This document shows, piece after piece, positions 38,031-45,825 of a stretch of 53,224 nucleotides of DNA. The stretch lies in the IMG/VR virus record IMGVR_UViG_3300009180_005974, positions 1 through 53,224 of that record. One strand, 5' to 3'. Each line of letters starts with the position of its first letter. Position 1 is the first letter of the stretch. The translations under genes were made by a program, and so were the position numbers. This stretch comes from a virus. The notes under the pieces are model-generated. The model was given only the letters and a program-made list of their open reading frames with translations, was not told where the DNA came from and searched no databases.

Positions 38031-39971
38031 ATGTCGGATAAGAGCAAGAACAAGTTTCTCGACCTCATCAAGAGCCAGAGGGACAACAAGTCGGACACCA
38101 AGTTCGAGGGTAACTTTCTTGAGTACCTCGACCTGGTCCGTGATAACCCGGGCGTTGTGAAGCACGCCCACAAGCGACTCAACGATACCATCGAGGGTTT
38201 CGGAGTCTCTATCATACCGGATGAGGACCCGCGCAAGCGTAAGGTCTTTGACGGTGACAACCTGAAGCTTTACGAGTACTTCAAGGACGAGTTCTTTGGT
38301 CATGAGCGAGTCATTGCAAAGATCATGCGCTTCCTGAAGTCCGCATCCCTCAAGGGTGAGGAGAGCCGCCAGGTCCTGCTCCTCATGGGTCCTGTCGGTT
38401 CCGGCAAGTCTGCCCTTGCAGAACACATAAAGAAGGCGGTGGAGCACGCTGAGCCGTTCTACCACCTCAAGGACGACCCCCAGCGCGGAGAGCCTCTCCA
38501 GCTCATCCCCCGCTCCCTTCGTCCAGAGTTCGAAGAGCTGCTTGGCGTGAAGATCGAGGGTGACCTCAGTCCCGTTGCCCGCCACGTCCTCCTCGAGAAG
38601 TACAAGGGCGAGTACGAGAAGTTCCAGGTCGTACAGTCTACGTTCTCACAGCGCGCTCGTCGTGGTGTTGCAGTGGTCCCGCCCATGGATGCAAACTCGC
38701 AGGACGTATCGGTCCTTATCGGCTCTGAGGACATCTCAAAGCTTGACAAGTTCTCTGAGGACGATCCCCGCATCCTGTCCCTGAACGGCGCGTTCAACGT
38801 CGGAAACCGTGGCATCGTGGAGCTTGTCGAAGTCTTCAAGAACGAGATCGAGTTCCTCCACACTATCATCACTGCCACCCAGGAGAAGCGAGTCCCGTCC
38901 CCTGGCAAGCACGACATGATCTACTTCGATGGTGTGATCCTTGCGCACTGTAACGAGGCCGAGTGGAACCGGTTCCGCGCGCAGCACACCAACGAGGCGA
39001 TCCTCGACCGAATCGTCAAGATCAACGTCCCCTATGTCCTCGAGCTGGCGCAGGAGATGAAGATCTACGAGAAGATCCTCAAGAAGTCTGACTTCAAGGC
39101 GCACATTGCCCCTCACACGATCAAGGTCGCTTCGATGTTCTCCGTGATGAGCCGCCTGAAGCCGACCCAGAAGTGCGACATCATGACAAAGATGAAGATC
39201 TACAACGGTGAGGAAGTGATCGAGAAGGGCAGGGTCAAGAAGATCGACATCAAGGACCTCCGTGAGGAGTCCCGTGATGAGGGTATGAATGGCATCTCGA
39301 CCCGATTCATCATGAAGGCAATTGACAACGCGCTCTCTGATTCCGAAAAGAGCTTCATCACGCCCATCTCGGTGATGTCCGCAGTCACCAAGCAGGTGCA
39401 GGAGCAGGTAATCGACGAAGAGTTCCGCACCCGGTGCCTTGAGCTCATCCAGAAGGTCGTCCGCGAGGAGTACCTGAAGATCCTCGAGACCGAGATCGCA
39501 AAGGCGTTTGTGACGGCCTACGAGGAGCAAGCACAGTCCCTGTTTGACAACTACCTTGACAATGCCGAGGCCCACACCACTCGCCAGAAGATCAAGGATC
39601 GAGTCACAAGAGAGGAGCGTGAGCCTGACGAGAAGTTCATGCGAGCAATCGAGGAGCAGATCGGCATTGTGGCTTCCTCTCGAGACGGGTTCAGGTCAGA
39701 CGTCACCGCCTATATGTTTGCCAAGATGCGTCGCAACGAGAAGGTGAGCTACACCTCCTATGAGCCGCTCAAGGAGGCTATCGAGGGCTACCTAATCGCC
39801 TCCGTCAAGGACATGGCGCGCATCGTTACCAAGTCGAAGACCAGGGACGACGAGCAGCAGAAGAAGTACTCCAACATGATCACCACGATGGTTGACGAGT
39901 ACGGATACACCCCGGAGTCTGCGGAAGAGGTCCTTACCTTTGCCAGCAACAACCTGTGGCGCGATAGCTGA
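38031..39971 (+). CDS. prkA: PrkA/YeaG serine protein kinase (AAA-like)
   Basis: A 646-residue, full-length protein (E. coli YeaG 644, B. subtilis PrkA 631). ATG 38031 is preferred with GAGAGG upstream; GTG 38025 is possible. Motifs: FFGHERVIAKIMRFLKSA, Walker A LLMGPVGSGKSALAEHI, LQLIPRSLRPEFEELLGVKI, NRGIVELVEVFKNEIEFL, and AHCNEAEWNRFRAQHTNEA with Arg finger-like DRIVKINVPY. The C-terminal helical kinase region is complete. PrkA is reported as a kinase and, in B. subtilis, as an ATP-dependent protease; in E. coli it alters the response to nitrogen starvation. The last gene of the module, followed by a strong terminator. Confidence 0.92.
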   Translation: MSDKSKNKFLDLIKSQRDNKSDTKFEGNFLEYLDLVRDNPGVVKHAHKRLNDTIEGFGVSIIPDEDPRKRKVFDGDNLKLYEYFKDEFFGHERVIAKIMRFLKSASLKGEESRQVLLLMGPVGSGKSALAEHIKKAVEHAEPFYHLKDDPQRGEPLQLIPRSLRPEFEELLGVKIEGDLSPVARHVLLEKYKGEYEKFQVVQSTFSQRARRGVAVVPPMDANSQDVSVLIGSEDISKLDKFSEDDPRILSLNGAFNVGNRGIVELVEVFKNEIEFLHTIITATQEKRVPSPGKHDMIYFDGVILAHCNEAEWNRFRAQHTNEAILDRIVKINVPYVLELAQEMKIYEKILKKSDFKAHIAPHTIKVASMFSVMSRLKPTQKCDIMTKMKIYNGEEVIEKGRVKKIDIKDLREESRDEGMNGISTRFIMKAIDNALSDSEKSFITPISVMSAVTKQVQEQVIDEEFRTRCLELIQKVVREEYLKILETEIAKAFVTAYEEQAQSLFDNYLDNAEAHTTRQKIKDRVTREEREPDEKFMRAIEEQIGIVASSRDGFRSDVTAYMFAKMRRNEKVSYTSYEPLKEAIEGYLIASVKDMARIVTKSKTRDDEQQKKYSNMITTMVDEYGYTPESAEEVLTFASNNLWRDS

Positions 39972-39986
39972 TATTTAGCCCTGGAC

Positions 39987-40017
39987 TGGCCCGCTTCGGC
40001 GGGCCATTTCAGTTTTT
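39987..40017 (+). terminator. Rho-independent terminator
   Basis: TGGCCCGC-TTCG-GCGGGCCA, a perfect 8-bp stem with a UUCG tetraloop (39987-40006), followed by TTTCAGTTTTT. It closes the YeaH-SpoVR-PrkA unit. A GATATTTA octamer at 39970-39977 sits between the prkA stop and the hairpin. Confidence 0.92.
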
Positions 40018-40064
40018 GCTCTATACACTCTCGAAATCAATATAGATTGTGAAGAGGAGTGTCA

Positions 40065-40331
40065 ATGAACATTACAATTGGGGTACCTGAGATCATGGTT
40101 GCGGGCGGTATTGCGCTGCTTGGGATTGGTCAGGTCATTCCTGGGTGGTCCCTCATCACTGTGGGATCTGCGGGATCTTTCCTCAGGCTTGCTTACATCT
40201 CTCAGGAGAAGAAGAATCAGGCAGAGATCCTCAGCAAGACAGTGGAATCATTGACTTCTAAACTTGCGGAGCGTGGATCTGCGATAAATCTCTCGAGCTT
40301 TGTCAAAAACAAGAACGAGAGCGTCAACTAA
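40065..40331 (+). CDS. Small membrane protein
   Basis: An 88-residue protein from ATG 40065 (GTG 40059 possible) after GAAGAGGAG. Two hydrophobic segments (IMVAGGIALLGIGQVIPG and WSLITVGSAGSFLRLAY) form a hairpin, followed by a cytoplasmic-type coiled tail (KKNQAEILSKTVESLTSKL). It may anchor or partner the Hsp60-like protein whose gene starts at its stop. Family unknown. Confidence 0.55.
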   Translation: MNITIGVPEIMVAGGIALLGIGQVIPGWSLITVGSAGSFLRLAYISQEKKNQAEILSKTVESLTSKLAERGSAINLSSFVKNKNESVN

Positions 40332-41641
40332 TGGAAAATAGCCTTCCCATCTCAGGAGACCAGCACCACGACGAGATCCGTTCATGGGTTGAGTCTCTTG
40401 AGGCTTCGGTGAAGAAGCTTCGTGATGGCCATCTCACAGTCTCATTTGGAAATCGCGCTGAGAGGCTCGAGTACCTTGATTGCCTTCGTGTCGTCCACGA
40501 ACAGCGTGCGAATTCAATGTCAGCAAGGTCTTGTAGGGCTGCGCTCATTGAGGCGATTGTCTCAGCCGAGAGGAAGATTCCAGGATCCAGCTATTTTGTG
40601 GTCTGCGGATTCGTGTCATCTTATCTCGGATCTGGTAAAAAGGACCTGCATGAGATCAGCCACACTTCGAGGTTCATGGACATAGATGAGCTCAATGCCG
40701 CGTTATCTCATGTCTCATCATGCCCCATCACCACCGCGGTGGTTAGACAAGCCCTTGCCGCCGCGGGAAGTTCTGGCACAATTCGCCTGAAGAGATCTGA
40801 TGAGTTCGACATCAGAATCAAAGTCCACGAGGGCTACAGGTTTGGAGCTGGGGTCGATCCAAATTTCTGCCAGGGCTCTGGCCAGAAGACTTTTGATTTT
40901 CTCGACTGTGACGTTGCTGCAATCGATGGAGTAGTCACCACCGTCTCAGAGATCAACCACATACTCGAATCATACTCACAGACCAAACGCAGATTGTTTC
41001 TGTTTGCCCGGGGATTCGAACCAGAAGTAATCCACACACTTGCAGTGAACTACCTCAGAGGGTCTCTGAGGGTCATTCCGCACATTGTGCCCACGAGCTT
41101 GGATACGATAAACTTGATCCGTGACCTTTGCGTATGCATTGGTCATTCGGCTGTCTCGCCGCTCAAGGGCGACCTGATCTCGAGCATAAAGCTAGAAGAA
41201 ATTCCAAGCGTCAAGAGGATCGTGTCTAGCGTAAGAGAGTGCACTATCGAAAATCCTGAACGTTCCCACAGCGTCTGGGAACACGCCAGGTGGCTTCTGG
41301 ATCAGGCTGCAAGCGAGCAAGTCGAAGACAAGCGTAAGCTCTTTGAGGATCGAGCGGCCAACCTAAACCCTGCCGTTGTTGAGATCTGGCTGGGTCGCAG
41401 CGTTGGTGAGATGTCTGGACTTATCGAAGACCGCATACGTTCTGCGCTTGGGATCGTAAACGGGTTCTGTTTGACGGGTAGAATCTCAGCAGGAGACGTT
41501 GAGGGAATTTCCACCTCTGATCTGCTACCTAAAATTAGGTCCTTGCCAGCTGGATCTCTGGTTAGTGGAATGAAGATTGGCACTGAGCTGGCAGATTCCA
41601 TGAGAAAGATAGGAGCTGTGATCGCAAATGATACCAGATAA
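40331..41641 (+). CDS. Divergent Hsp60/GroEL-like protein without the usual ATP motif
   Basis: A 436-residue protein, about 110 residues shorter than GroEL. The apical domain aligns by eye: KVHEGYRFGAGVDPNFCQ (compare VVEGMQFDRGYLSPYF), FLDCDVAAIDGVVTTVSEIN, RLFLFARGFEPEVIHTLAVN and YLRGSLRVIPHIVP. Near the end, ANLNPAVVEIWLGRSVGEMS and LIEDRIRSALG parallel the GroEL return to the equatorial domain, keeping the Glu-Asp at the position of catalytic Asp398. The N-terminal equatorial part lacks the GDGTTT nucleotide-binding loop. It may form modified rings, join host GroEL, or use only the apical substrate-binding surface. Confirmation by structure prediction is needed. Confidence 0.6.
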   Translation: MENSLPISGDQHHDEIRSWVESLEASVKKLRDGHLTVSFGNRAERLEYLDCLRVVHEQRANSMSARSCRAALIEAIVSAERKIPGSSYFVVCGFVSSYLGSGKKDLHEISHTSRFMDIDELNAALSHVSSCPITTAVVRQALAAAGSSGTIRLKRSDEFDIRIKVHEGYRFGAGVDPNFCQGSGQKTFDFLDCDVAAIDGVVTTVSEINHILESYSQTKRRLFLFARGFEPEVIHTLAVNYLRGSLRVIPHIVPTSLDTINLIRDLCVCIGHSAVSPLKGDLISSIKLEEIPSVKRIVSSVRECTIENPERSHSVWEHARWLLDQAASEQVEDKRKLFEDRAANLNPAVVEIWLGRSVGEMSGLIEDRIRSALGIVNGFCLTGRISAGDVEGISTSDLLPKIRSLPAGSLVSGMKIGTELADSMRKIGAVIANDTR

Positions 41642-42134
41642 GAACATTCAGGACAGAAACTGGTTTTCTGGAGCTCAGGTCGAGTACGACTTCAATGAAA
41701 TCATCGACCAGGTCCTTGAAGAAATCTCGAGCGGTGCTGAGCTCCACGTTGGAACTGACTCTGACCCCAAGGGCAAGCAGGTCTCTTTCGTCACTGTGAT
41801 TGCCCTCTATCGACCTGGACGTGGTGGCAAGTACTTCTGGTCTCGAGAGAAGATCATGAAGAGCTCTGTGCCAAATCTCAGGAAGAGGCTGGAGCTCGAG
41901 ACTTCACACTCGCTTGAAGTTGCCCAGACACTTCGCGACAGAAATGAGAGCCTCGACATCTCAGTCCACCTGGACTGTAACAGTGACCCTTCTGCTGGAT
42001 CTTCTGTTTGCCAGAAGAGCCTCCAGTCATATGTCCAGGGAATGGGTTTCAAGCCGATCATCAAGCCAGAGTCTTGGGCTGCCAGCTGTCTCGCGGACAA
42101 AAAGACCAAAAATGCATTTACTAACGCTGCTTAA
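41628..42134 (+). CDS. YkuK/DUF458-like RNase H-fold protein
   Basis: A 168-residue protein starting inside the end of the preceding gene. ELHVGTDSDPKGKQVSFVTV with Asp in the first strand, RGGKYFWSREKI, SVHLDCNSDPSAGSS and SWAASCLADKKTK fit the YkuK/DUF458 family, which has an RNase H-like fold. The acidic residues would bind metal. Activity in phages is unknown; a nuclease role on RNA or hybrids is possible. Confidence 0.7.
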   Translation: MIPDKNIQDRNWFSGAQVEYDFNEIIDQVLEEISSGAELHVGTDSDPKGKQVSFVTVIALYRPGRGGKYFWSREKIMKSSVPNLRKRLELETSHSLEVAQTLRDRNESLDISVHLDCNSDPSAGSSVCQKSLQSYVQGMGFKPIIKPESWAASCLADKKTKNAFTNAA

Positions 42135-42165
42135 TGTCTTAGACTTCCTCAGGAGTACAATAAAA

Positions 42166-42399
42166 ATGTTAAAGCCTGCAAGTTCACAGCCCTCTGGTCC
42201 GAAGCAGGGCCAGGTTGGCCAGATGATCAATGACGTGTTTGAGATCAATCGAAACGAGTCTCTTACGGCAATCTTAGAGAATCGACGCCTACTGAAGCTC
42301 GATGATGAGTCGGTACAGAGGATTGCAGAGCTTCTTCGAGTCTGCAACGAGAAGAGCCGCACTGTTGCTCTTGACCAGCTGGTGAGACTGTACAACTGA
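42166..42399 (+). CDS. Small helical unknown protein
   Basis: A 77-residue protein from ATG 42166 with AGGAG 10 nt upstream. MINDVFEINRNESLTAILEN and DDESVQRIAELLRVCNEKSR are helical. Function unknown. Confidence 0.5.
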   Translation: MLKPASSQPSGPKQGQVGQMINDVFEINRNESLTAILENRRLLKLDDESVQRIAELLRVCNEKSRTVALDQLVRLYN

Positions 42400-42400
42400 C

Positions 42401-42859
42401 ATGGAGGGGACAAAACATCTGATCGAGTGTATGTGCATCTTGCCCCAGCTAAAGGGCAAGCCGAATCAGGTGTTTCACAAGTTTGTCGTCTTCAGTGTCA
42501 TTGATGACGAGGGAAAGGTCCAGCAGGCCCATGCACAGTGCAATAATTGCGGGGCTGTCCACAAGATCACTGACGTCTGTAAGTCTGAAATCATGATCGG
42601 CAAAGACGAGCTCAGGTCGATGATCACTGAAAAAGACATCAAGCTGACGCTTCCGACATCTCTGTCCAACGTCCTTGAGTCTTATTCGTGCGACCTGGCG
42701 ACCTGGCAGCTAGTCCAGTTTGCTTTCCACAACCAGAAGTGGGGAACATGGACAACGCTGGTCCGTGAAGAGCTTGAGGGCGGAACTTCTGGGAAGATCT
42801 TGCGGATTGATGGACCGACAAACTTCAGGGTCGAGCCCTTCAACACGGAGGATATGTGA
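42401..42859 (+). CDS. Phage protein with zinc-ribbon-like Cys pattern
   Basis: A 152-residue protein. LIECMCILPQLKGKPNQVFH and AQCNNCGAVHKITD give a C-x-C and CxxC pair, and FHKFVVFSVIDDEGK lies between. I recall this as a conserved T4-like phage family of unknown function. A helical C-terminus (DLATWQLVQFAFHNQKWGTW) follows. The next gene starts with GTG overlapping its stop. Confidence 0.6.
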   Translation: MEGTKHLIECMCILPQLKGKPNQVFHKFVVFSVIDDEGKVQQAHAQCNNCGAVHKITDVCKSEIMIGKDELRSMITEKDIKLTLPTSLSNVLESYSCDLATWQLVQFAFHNQKWGTWTTLVREELEGGTSGKILRIDGPTNFRVEPFNTEDM

Positions 42860-43095
42860 CAAAGCTATACGGTCAGATTGAGGGCGAGAAGAGGGTCGAA
42901 GAGTCGATCAAGTCTCGCGAGATTACGCAAGAGATACTCAAGTTTGGAGTTTCTCAGTATCAGATCACAAAGATAATCTACTTGCTAGCCCTTGAGCTAG
43001 AAGATAGAGACGCTCTTGAGGGCGTCGTGGAAGTCGTGAAGCCTCTGCTCGATGGACTCGACGAGGCTCAGAGTTCCAGTCCAATCATAACTTAG
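42856..43095 (+). CDS. Small helical unknown protein
   Basis: A 79-residue protein with GTG start, MTKLYGQIEGEKRVEESIKS then ILKFGVSQYQITKIIYLLAL and an acidic helix. Possibly DNA- or protein-binding through the FGVSQYQI segment, which has a turn-like pattern. Function unknown. Confidence 0.5.
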   Translation: MTKLYGQIEGEKRVEESIKSREITQEILKFGVSQYQITKIIYLLALELEDRDALEGVVEVVKPLLDGLDEAQSSSPIIT

Positions 43096-43105
43096 GAGAG
43101 ACAAC

Positions 43106-43303
43106 ATGGCAAATCTAAAGAGCAAGTGGGAAGAGATCAAGGTCCTGGTCGATAGCTTGGACCTCGACATTGCAAAGCAGGAGAATGGAAATGCCAGTGC
43201 TGGCATTCGAGCCCGAAAGGGACTTCGCCTCCTGAAGACCGAGGTTGCCGCCCTGGTGAAGGAGAGCCTCGAGGTCGAGAAGGATCGAAAGACTGAGGAG
43301 TAA
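43106..43303 (+). CDS. Histone H1-like (Hc1-type) small protein
   Basis: A 65-residue protein from ATG 43106 with TTAGGAGAG. KVLVDSLDLDIAKQENGNAS then AGIRARKGLRLLKTEVAAL matches the short Hc1-like family found in Bacteroidetes, proteobacteria and phages, in which a ...A-G-x-R-A/L-R-K-x-L-x-x-L-K core recurs. The family is thought to bind DNA. It could be a substrate for the SET methyltransferase at 30748, as histone-like proteins are for viral SET enzymes, but there is no direct evidence. Confidence 0.6.
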   Translation: MANLKSKWEEIKVLVDSLDLDIAKQENGNASAGIRARKGLRLLKTEVAALVKESLEVEKDRKTEE

Positions 43304-43322
43304 ATTCCTCAGGCAGAGGCGC

Positions 43323-43350
43323 ATCGCCGGTCGAGAGGCCGGCGATTTCT
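43323..43350. terminator. Terminator-like hairpin between convergent genes
   Basis: ATCGCCGG (43323-43330) pairs with CCGGCGAT (43339-43346), followed by TTTCT. It separates the plus-strand Hc1-like gene from the minus-strand sigma-region-4 gene and may act both ways. Confidence 0.65.
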
Positions 43351-43614
43351 CTATGTACCGAGCTCAGTCTTTGCCAGCTTCCCGATGATGTCCTTCTCGA
43401 TCTGGCAGATTCTCATCCTGGTGACGCCAAAGATGTCACCAATGTCCTGAAGGATCCAGGGTCCAGTATCAGCCGCAAGAATCGCGCAATTGAGGTGCTC
43501 ACCGCACTTCATCCAGTTTCTGCAGCTCGACTTCTCGCAGGTCAGTGAGCGCTTCTTGTGCTCCTCAAAGCAAGTGGTCTCAGGTATTACAGTGTCTTTC
43601 ATGATCTCCGCCAT
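43351..43614 (-). CDS. Minimal sigma-70 region 4-like protein with Cys cluster
   Basis: An 87-residue protein. The C-terminal half, LQDIGDIFGVTRMRICQIEK followed by DIIGKLAKTEL, is a sigma region 4.2 helix-turn-helix that in sigma factors reads the -35 box. The N-terminal half has five Cys (CFEEHKKRSLTCEKSSCRNW, KCGEHLNC) that could bind a metal. Similar small Cys-plus-sigma4 proteins occur in marine phages. It may redirect host RNA polymerase to phage promoters. TATAGT just before its start (reverse of about 43621-43626) may be its promoter. It is transcribed against the surrounding genes. Confidence 0.75.
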   Translation of the reverse strand: MAEIMKDTVIPETTCFEEHKKRSLTCEKSSCRNWMKCGEHLNCAILAADTGPWILQDIGDIFGVTRMRICQIEKDIIGKLAKTELGT

Positions 43615-43678
43615 GAGATACTATAAGAGTCCAAAACGCTATGTTCATTTTGTCATCAGTGGCGCGGCTCTAGAGAGT

Positions 43679-43686
43679 GATACTTA
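43679..43686 (+). promoter_or_regulatory. Candidate late-type promoter motif GATACTTA
   Basis: GATACTTA lies 23 bp before the TTG start of the first tail-fibre gene, in the divergent gap with the sigma-region-4 gene. It is the best-placed example of the motif. Confidence 0.5.
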
Positions 43687-43709
43687 GTCAGTGAGAACTG
43701 GAGCGTAGA

Positions 43710-45773
43710 TTGGCCAGCAAATTGTCGCTAGTCCCTGGGACCACATACACATACAGCGGATCTGATGGAAGCTACTCACTGCTTCTTGGCTCCATCAATT
43801 CTGTGAACAACAACCTGATCGTGAGCGGATCTTCCTACATGGGAGACACGCTGGCTGACCAGGTGCAGGTCACTGGATCGTTCAAGGCGCGGAGCATGAC
43901 TGGATCCATTGGCACTGTCGATGGCTCCACGGCTTTCCTGACCCAGGGTTCTGGCGCCACAGTAAGCTACAATGCCGCAAGTGGACAGTGGACGATTGGT
44001 GCCAGTGGCGGAGGAACTCCTGCGGGATTTGTGAACCAGATCCAGATGGCGAATGCCGGCGCTAGTGCCATGAGTGCCAGCTCTGGACTTTGGTTCACGT
44101 CAAATGGAAACAACCTGTACGTCTCGGGTGGTGTCTACACCTCAGGAAACTCTACTCTTGGACAGAATTCTTCGAACAAGACTACCATAACTGGATCTCT
44201 GCTCTCTAGAAACATCACTGGCTCGATCTCATCGGTCGATGGATCTACGCCATTTCTTGCACAGAGTGGAAATGCTACCGTGAGCTTCAACAGTGCCACT
44301 GGGCAGTGGACAATCGGCGCATCGGGTGGTGGTGGAACTCCAGGTGGAGCTTCCAATCAGGTACAGCTAGCGGACTCAGCAGGCACGGCTTTCAGCGGAA
44401 GCGGCGGGCTTTGGTTCACTTCGAACGGAAACAACCTGTATGTCTCAGGCACAATCACGGCCACAAACTTCCAGCTCAAGGGAAATGAAATCAAGTCAAG
44501 CGCCGGAGCTGTGGCAATCCAGACAACTGGAAGCAATGTCGCGGTCTCAGGAAACTTGATTGTCTCTGGTACGTCTCTGCTTGGCAATGACTCCTCTGAC
44601 CTGACAGCCGTCACTGGCTCGTTCATGGCCAGAAACATGACCGGATCGATTGGCACTGTCGATGGCTCCACGGCATTCTTGGCACAGAGTGGAAACGCAA
44701 CGGTCAGTTACAATGCCACAAACGGTCAGTGGACTATTGGAGCTACAGGTGGAGGAACTCCAGGCGGCGCTGGAAACCAGATACAGCTGGCAAATGCGGC
44801 TGGAAGCGCATTCAGCGGAAGCGGTGGGCTCTGGTACACTTCAAACGGGAACAACCTCTATCTCTCGGGCGCGTTAGTCATTGGCAGTGCAAACACGATC
44901 GACATACCTTCGACCAAAGACATAAATCTATTCCCGACGCTTGGAAACAACACCCTCACCATTGGACAGGTAAACTTCTCAAAGCTTATTGTTGGTGCCC
45001 AGATGGGCGTCTACAACGGCGTCAACATCTCTGGCAACGACATCCAGTCATCATCGGGTGCAGTTGCAATAAGGCTATCAAGCGCAGACACTGAGCACCG
45101 CGGCAGGACCTACTTCAACGGTGATTTGATACCCTCGACAGGATTCACCAGTGTCAACGTCCTGAACACGATTGCGACAACGGTAAGTTTTGCTGGAACT
45201 GCTACCACTCTCAACATCGGCGGCGCTTCTGCAGCCCAGACGGTGACAATAGGCGGTGGTTCGACAGGCGCTTCAACCTACAACATTGGCACAGGAACTT
45301 CAACTTCTGGTAATGACAAGACAGTCAACATTGGTACAGGAAATGCAAGCGGCTCAAAGACAGTAATCAATCTCGGCACTGCACAAGGCGGAAAGACAAC
45401 TGTCAGCGGATCATTCGAGTACAATGGCGACTTCTACGCAAGCGACATTCAAGTTGTTTCATCCAATGTTGGAGTAAGCAGCACTGCACGCTACATAAGG
45501 TTCACGGCAACAGCAGATTTAGCTCTTCCTGCTCTTTCTGAGTCGATCCACGGTAGGGTGCTGACAATTTCCAACATGATATTTGCAGGTGGCACTGGAA
45601 CAATCAAGCCAGATGGCACCGAGAATGTTATTGTTCTTGGCACTTCAGGCCTTGGATCTGTGACGCTCCCCACGCAGAGGCAGTGGGTCGAGCTAGTTGC
45701 AAAGTTTGTTGCCGGTGGAAATGACAACGGTTGGTACGCAGTGTGCGGTGGATTAGTGCCGACACTGGATTGA
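43710..45773 (+). CDS. Tail-fibre-type protein with three internal repeats
   Basis: A 687-residue protein, TTG start after TGGAG. Rich in Gly, Ser, Thr and Asn with VSG and GSS motifs every 15-20 residues, the style of trimeric beta-helical fibres. Three units of about 80 residues begin TGSI-TVDGST or similar, include ATVSYNAASGQWTIGASGGG and end SGLWFTSNGNNLYVSG. Later come short collagen-like-length repeats (TLNIGGASAAQTVTIGGG, TVNIGTGNASGSKTVINLGT). It ends in a beta-rich domain (YIRFTATADLALPALSESIH). Host recognition is the likely role. First of a fibre series. Confidence 0.8.
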   Translation: MASKLSLVPGTTYTYSGSDGSYSLLLGSINSVNNNLIVSGSSYMGDTLADQVQVTGSFKARSMTGSIGTVDGSTAFLTQGSGATVSYNAASGQWTIGASGGGTPAGFVNQIQMANAGASAMSASSGLWFTSNGNNLYVSGGVYTSGNSTLGQNSSNKTTITGSLLSRNITGSISSVDGSTPFLAQSGNATVSFNSATGQWTIGASGGGGTPGGASNQVQLADSAGTAFSGSGGLWFTSNGNNLYVSGTITATNFQLKGNEIKSSAGAVAIQTTGSNVAVSGNLIVSGTSLLGNDSSDLTAVTGSFMARNMTGSIGTVDGSTAFLAQSGNATVSYNATNGQWTIGATGGGTPGGAGNQIQLANAAGSAFSGSGGLWYTSNGNNLYLSGALVIGSANTIDIPSTKDINLFPTLGNNTLTIGQVNFSKLIVGAQMGVYNGVNISGNDIQSSSGAVAIRLSSADTEHRGRTYFNGDLIPSTGFTSVNVLNTIATTVSFAGTATTLNIGGASAAQTVTIGGGSTGASTYNIGTGTSTSGNDKTVNIGTGNASGSKTVINLGTAQGGKTTVSGSFEYNGDFYASDIQVVSSNVGVSSTARYIRFTATADLALPALSESIHGRVLTISNMIFAGGTGTIKPDGTENVIVLGTSGLGSVTLPTQRQWVELVAKFVAGGNDNGWYAVCGGLVPTLD
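43896..44870 (+). repeat. Three near-identical fibre repeats
   Basis: Units of about 230 bp near 43896-44130, 44208-44450 and 44634-44870 share long stretches of sequence; units 1 and 3 are almost the same over ggcactgtcgatggctcc and surrounding bases. This may allow recombination that changes fibre length or specificity. Confidence 0.7.
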
Positions 45774-45825
45774 TCTCTGTATCATCTGCAGCTGAAGCCA
45801 ATAAGATAAGATTGTCAAGGGAGAC

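Noticed and set aside
38736-39575. A 279-residue Leu/Asp/His-rich minus-strand open frame inside prkA (and similar ones at 19357-20004 and 32964-33617)
   Set aside because: The plus strand carries clear, motif-supported genes; the antisense frames arise from high GC at third positions.
35542-39971. Host chromosome contamination as the source of the YeaH-SpoVR-PrkA genes
   Set aside because: The module is flanked on both sides without a break by overlapping phage-style genes (Nudix, Hsp60-like, YkuK-like, fibres), with similar spacing and codon use. Not fully excluded without read mapping.
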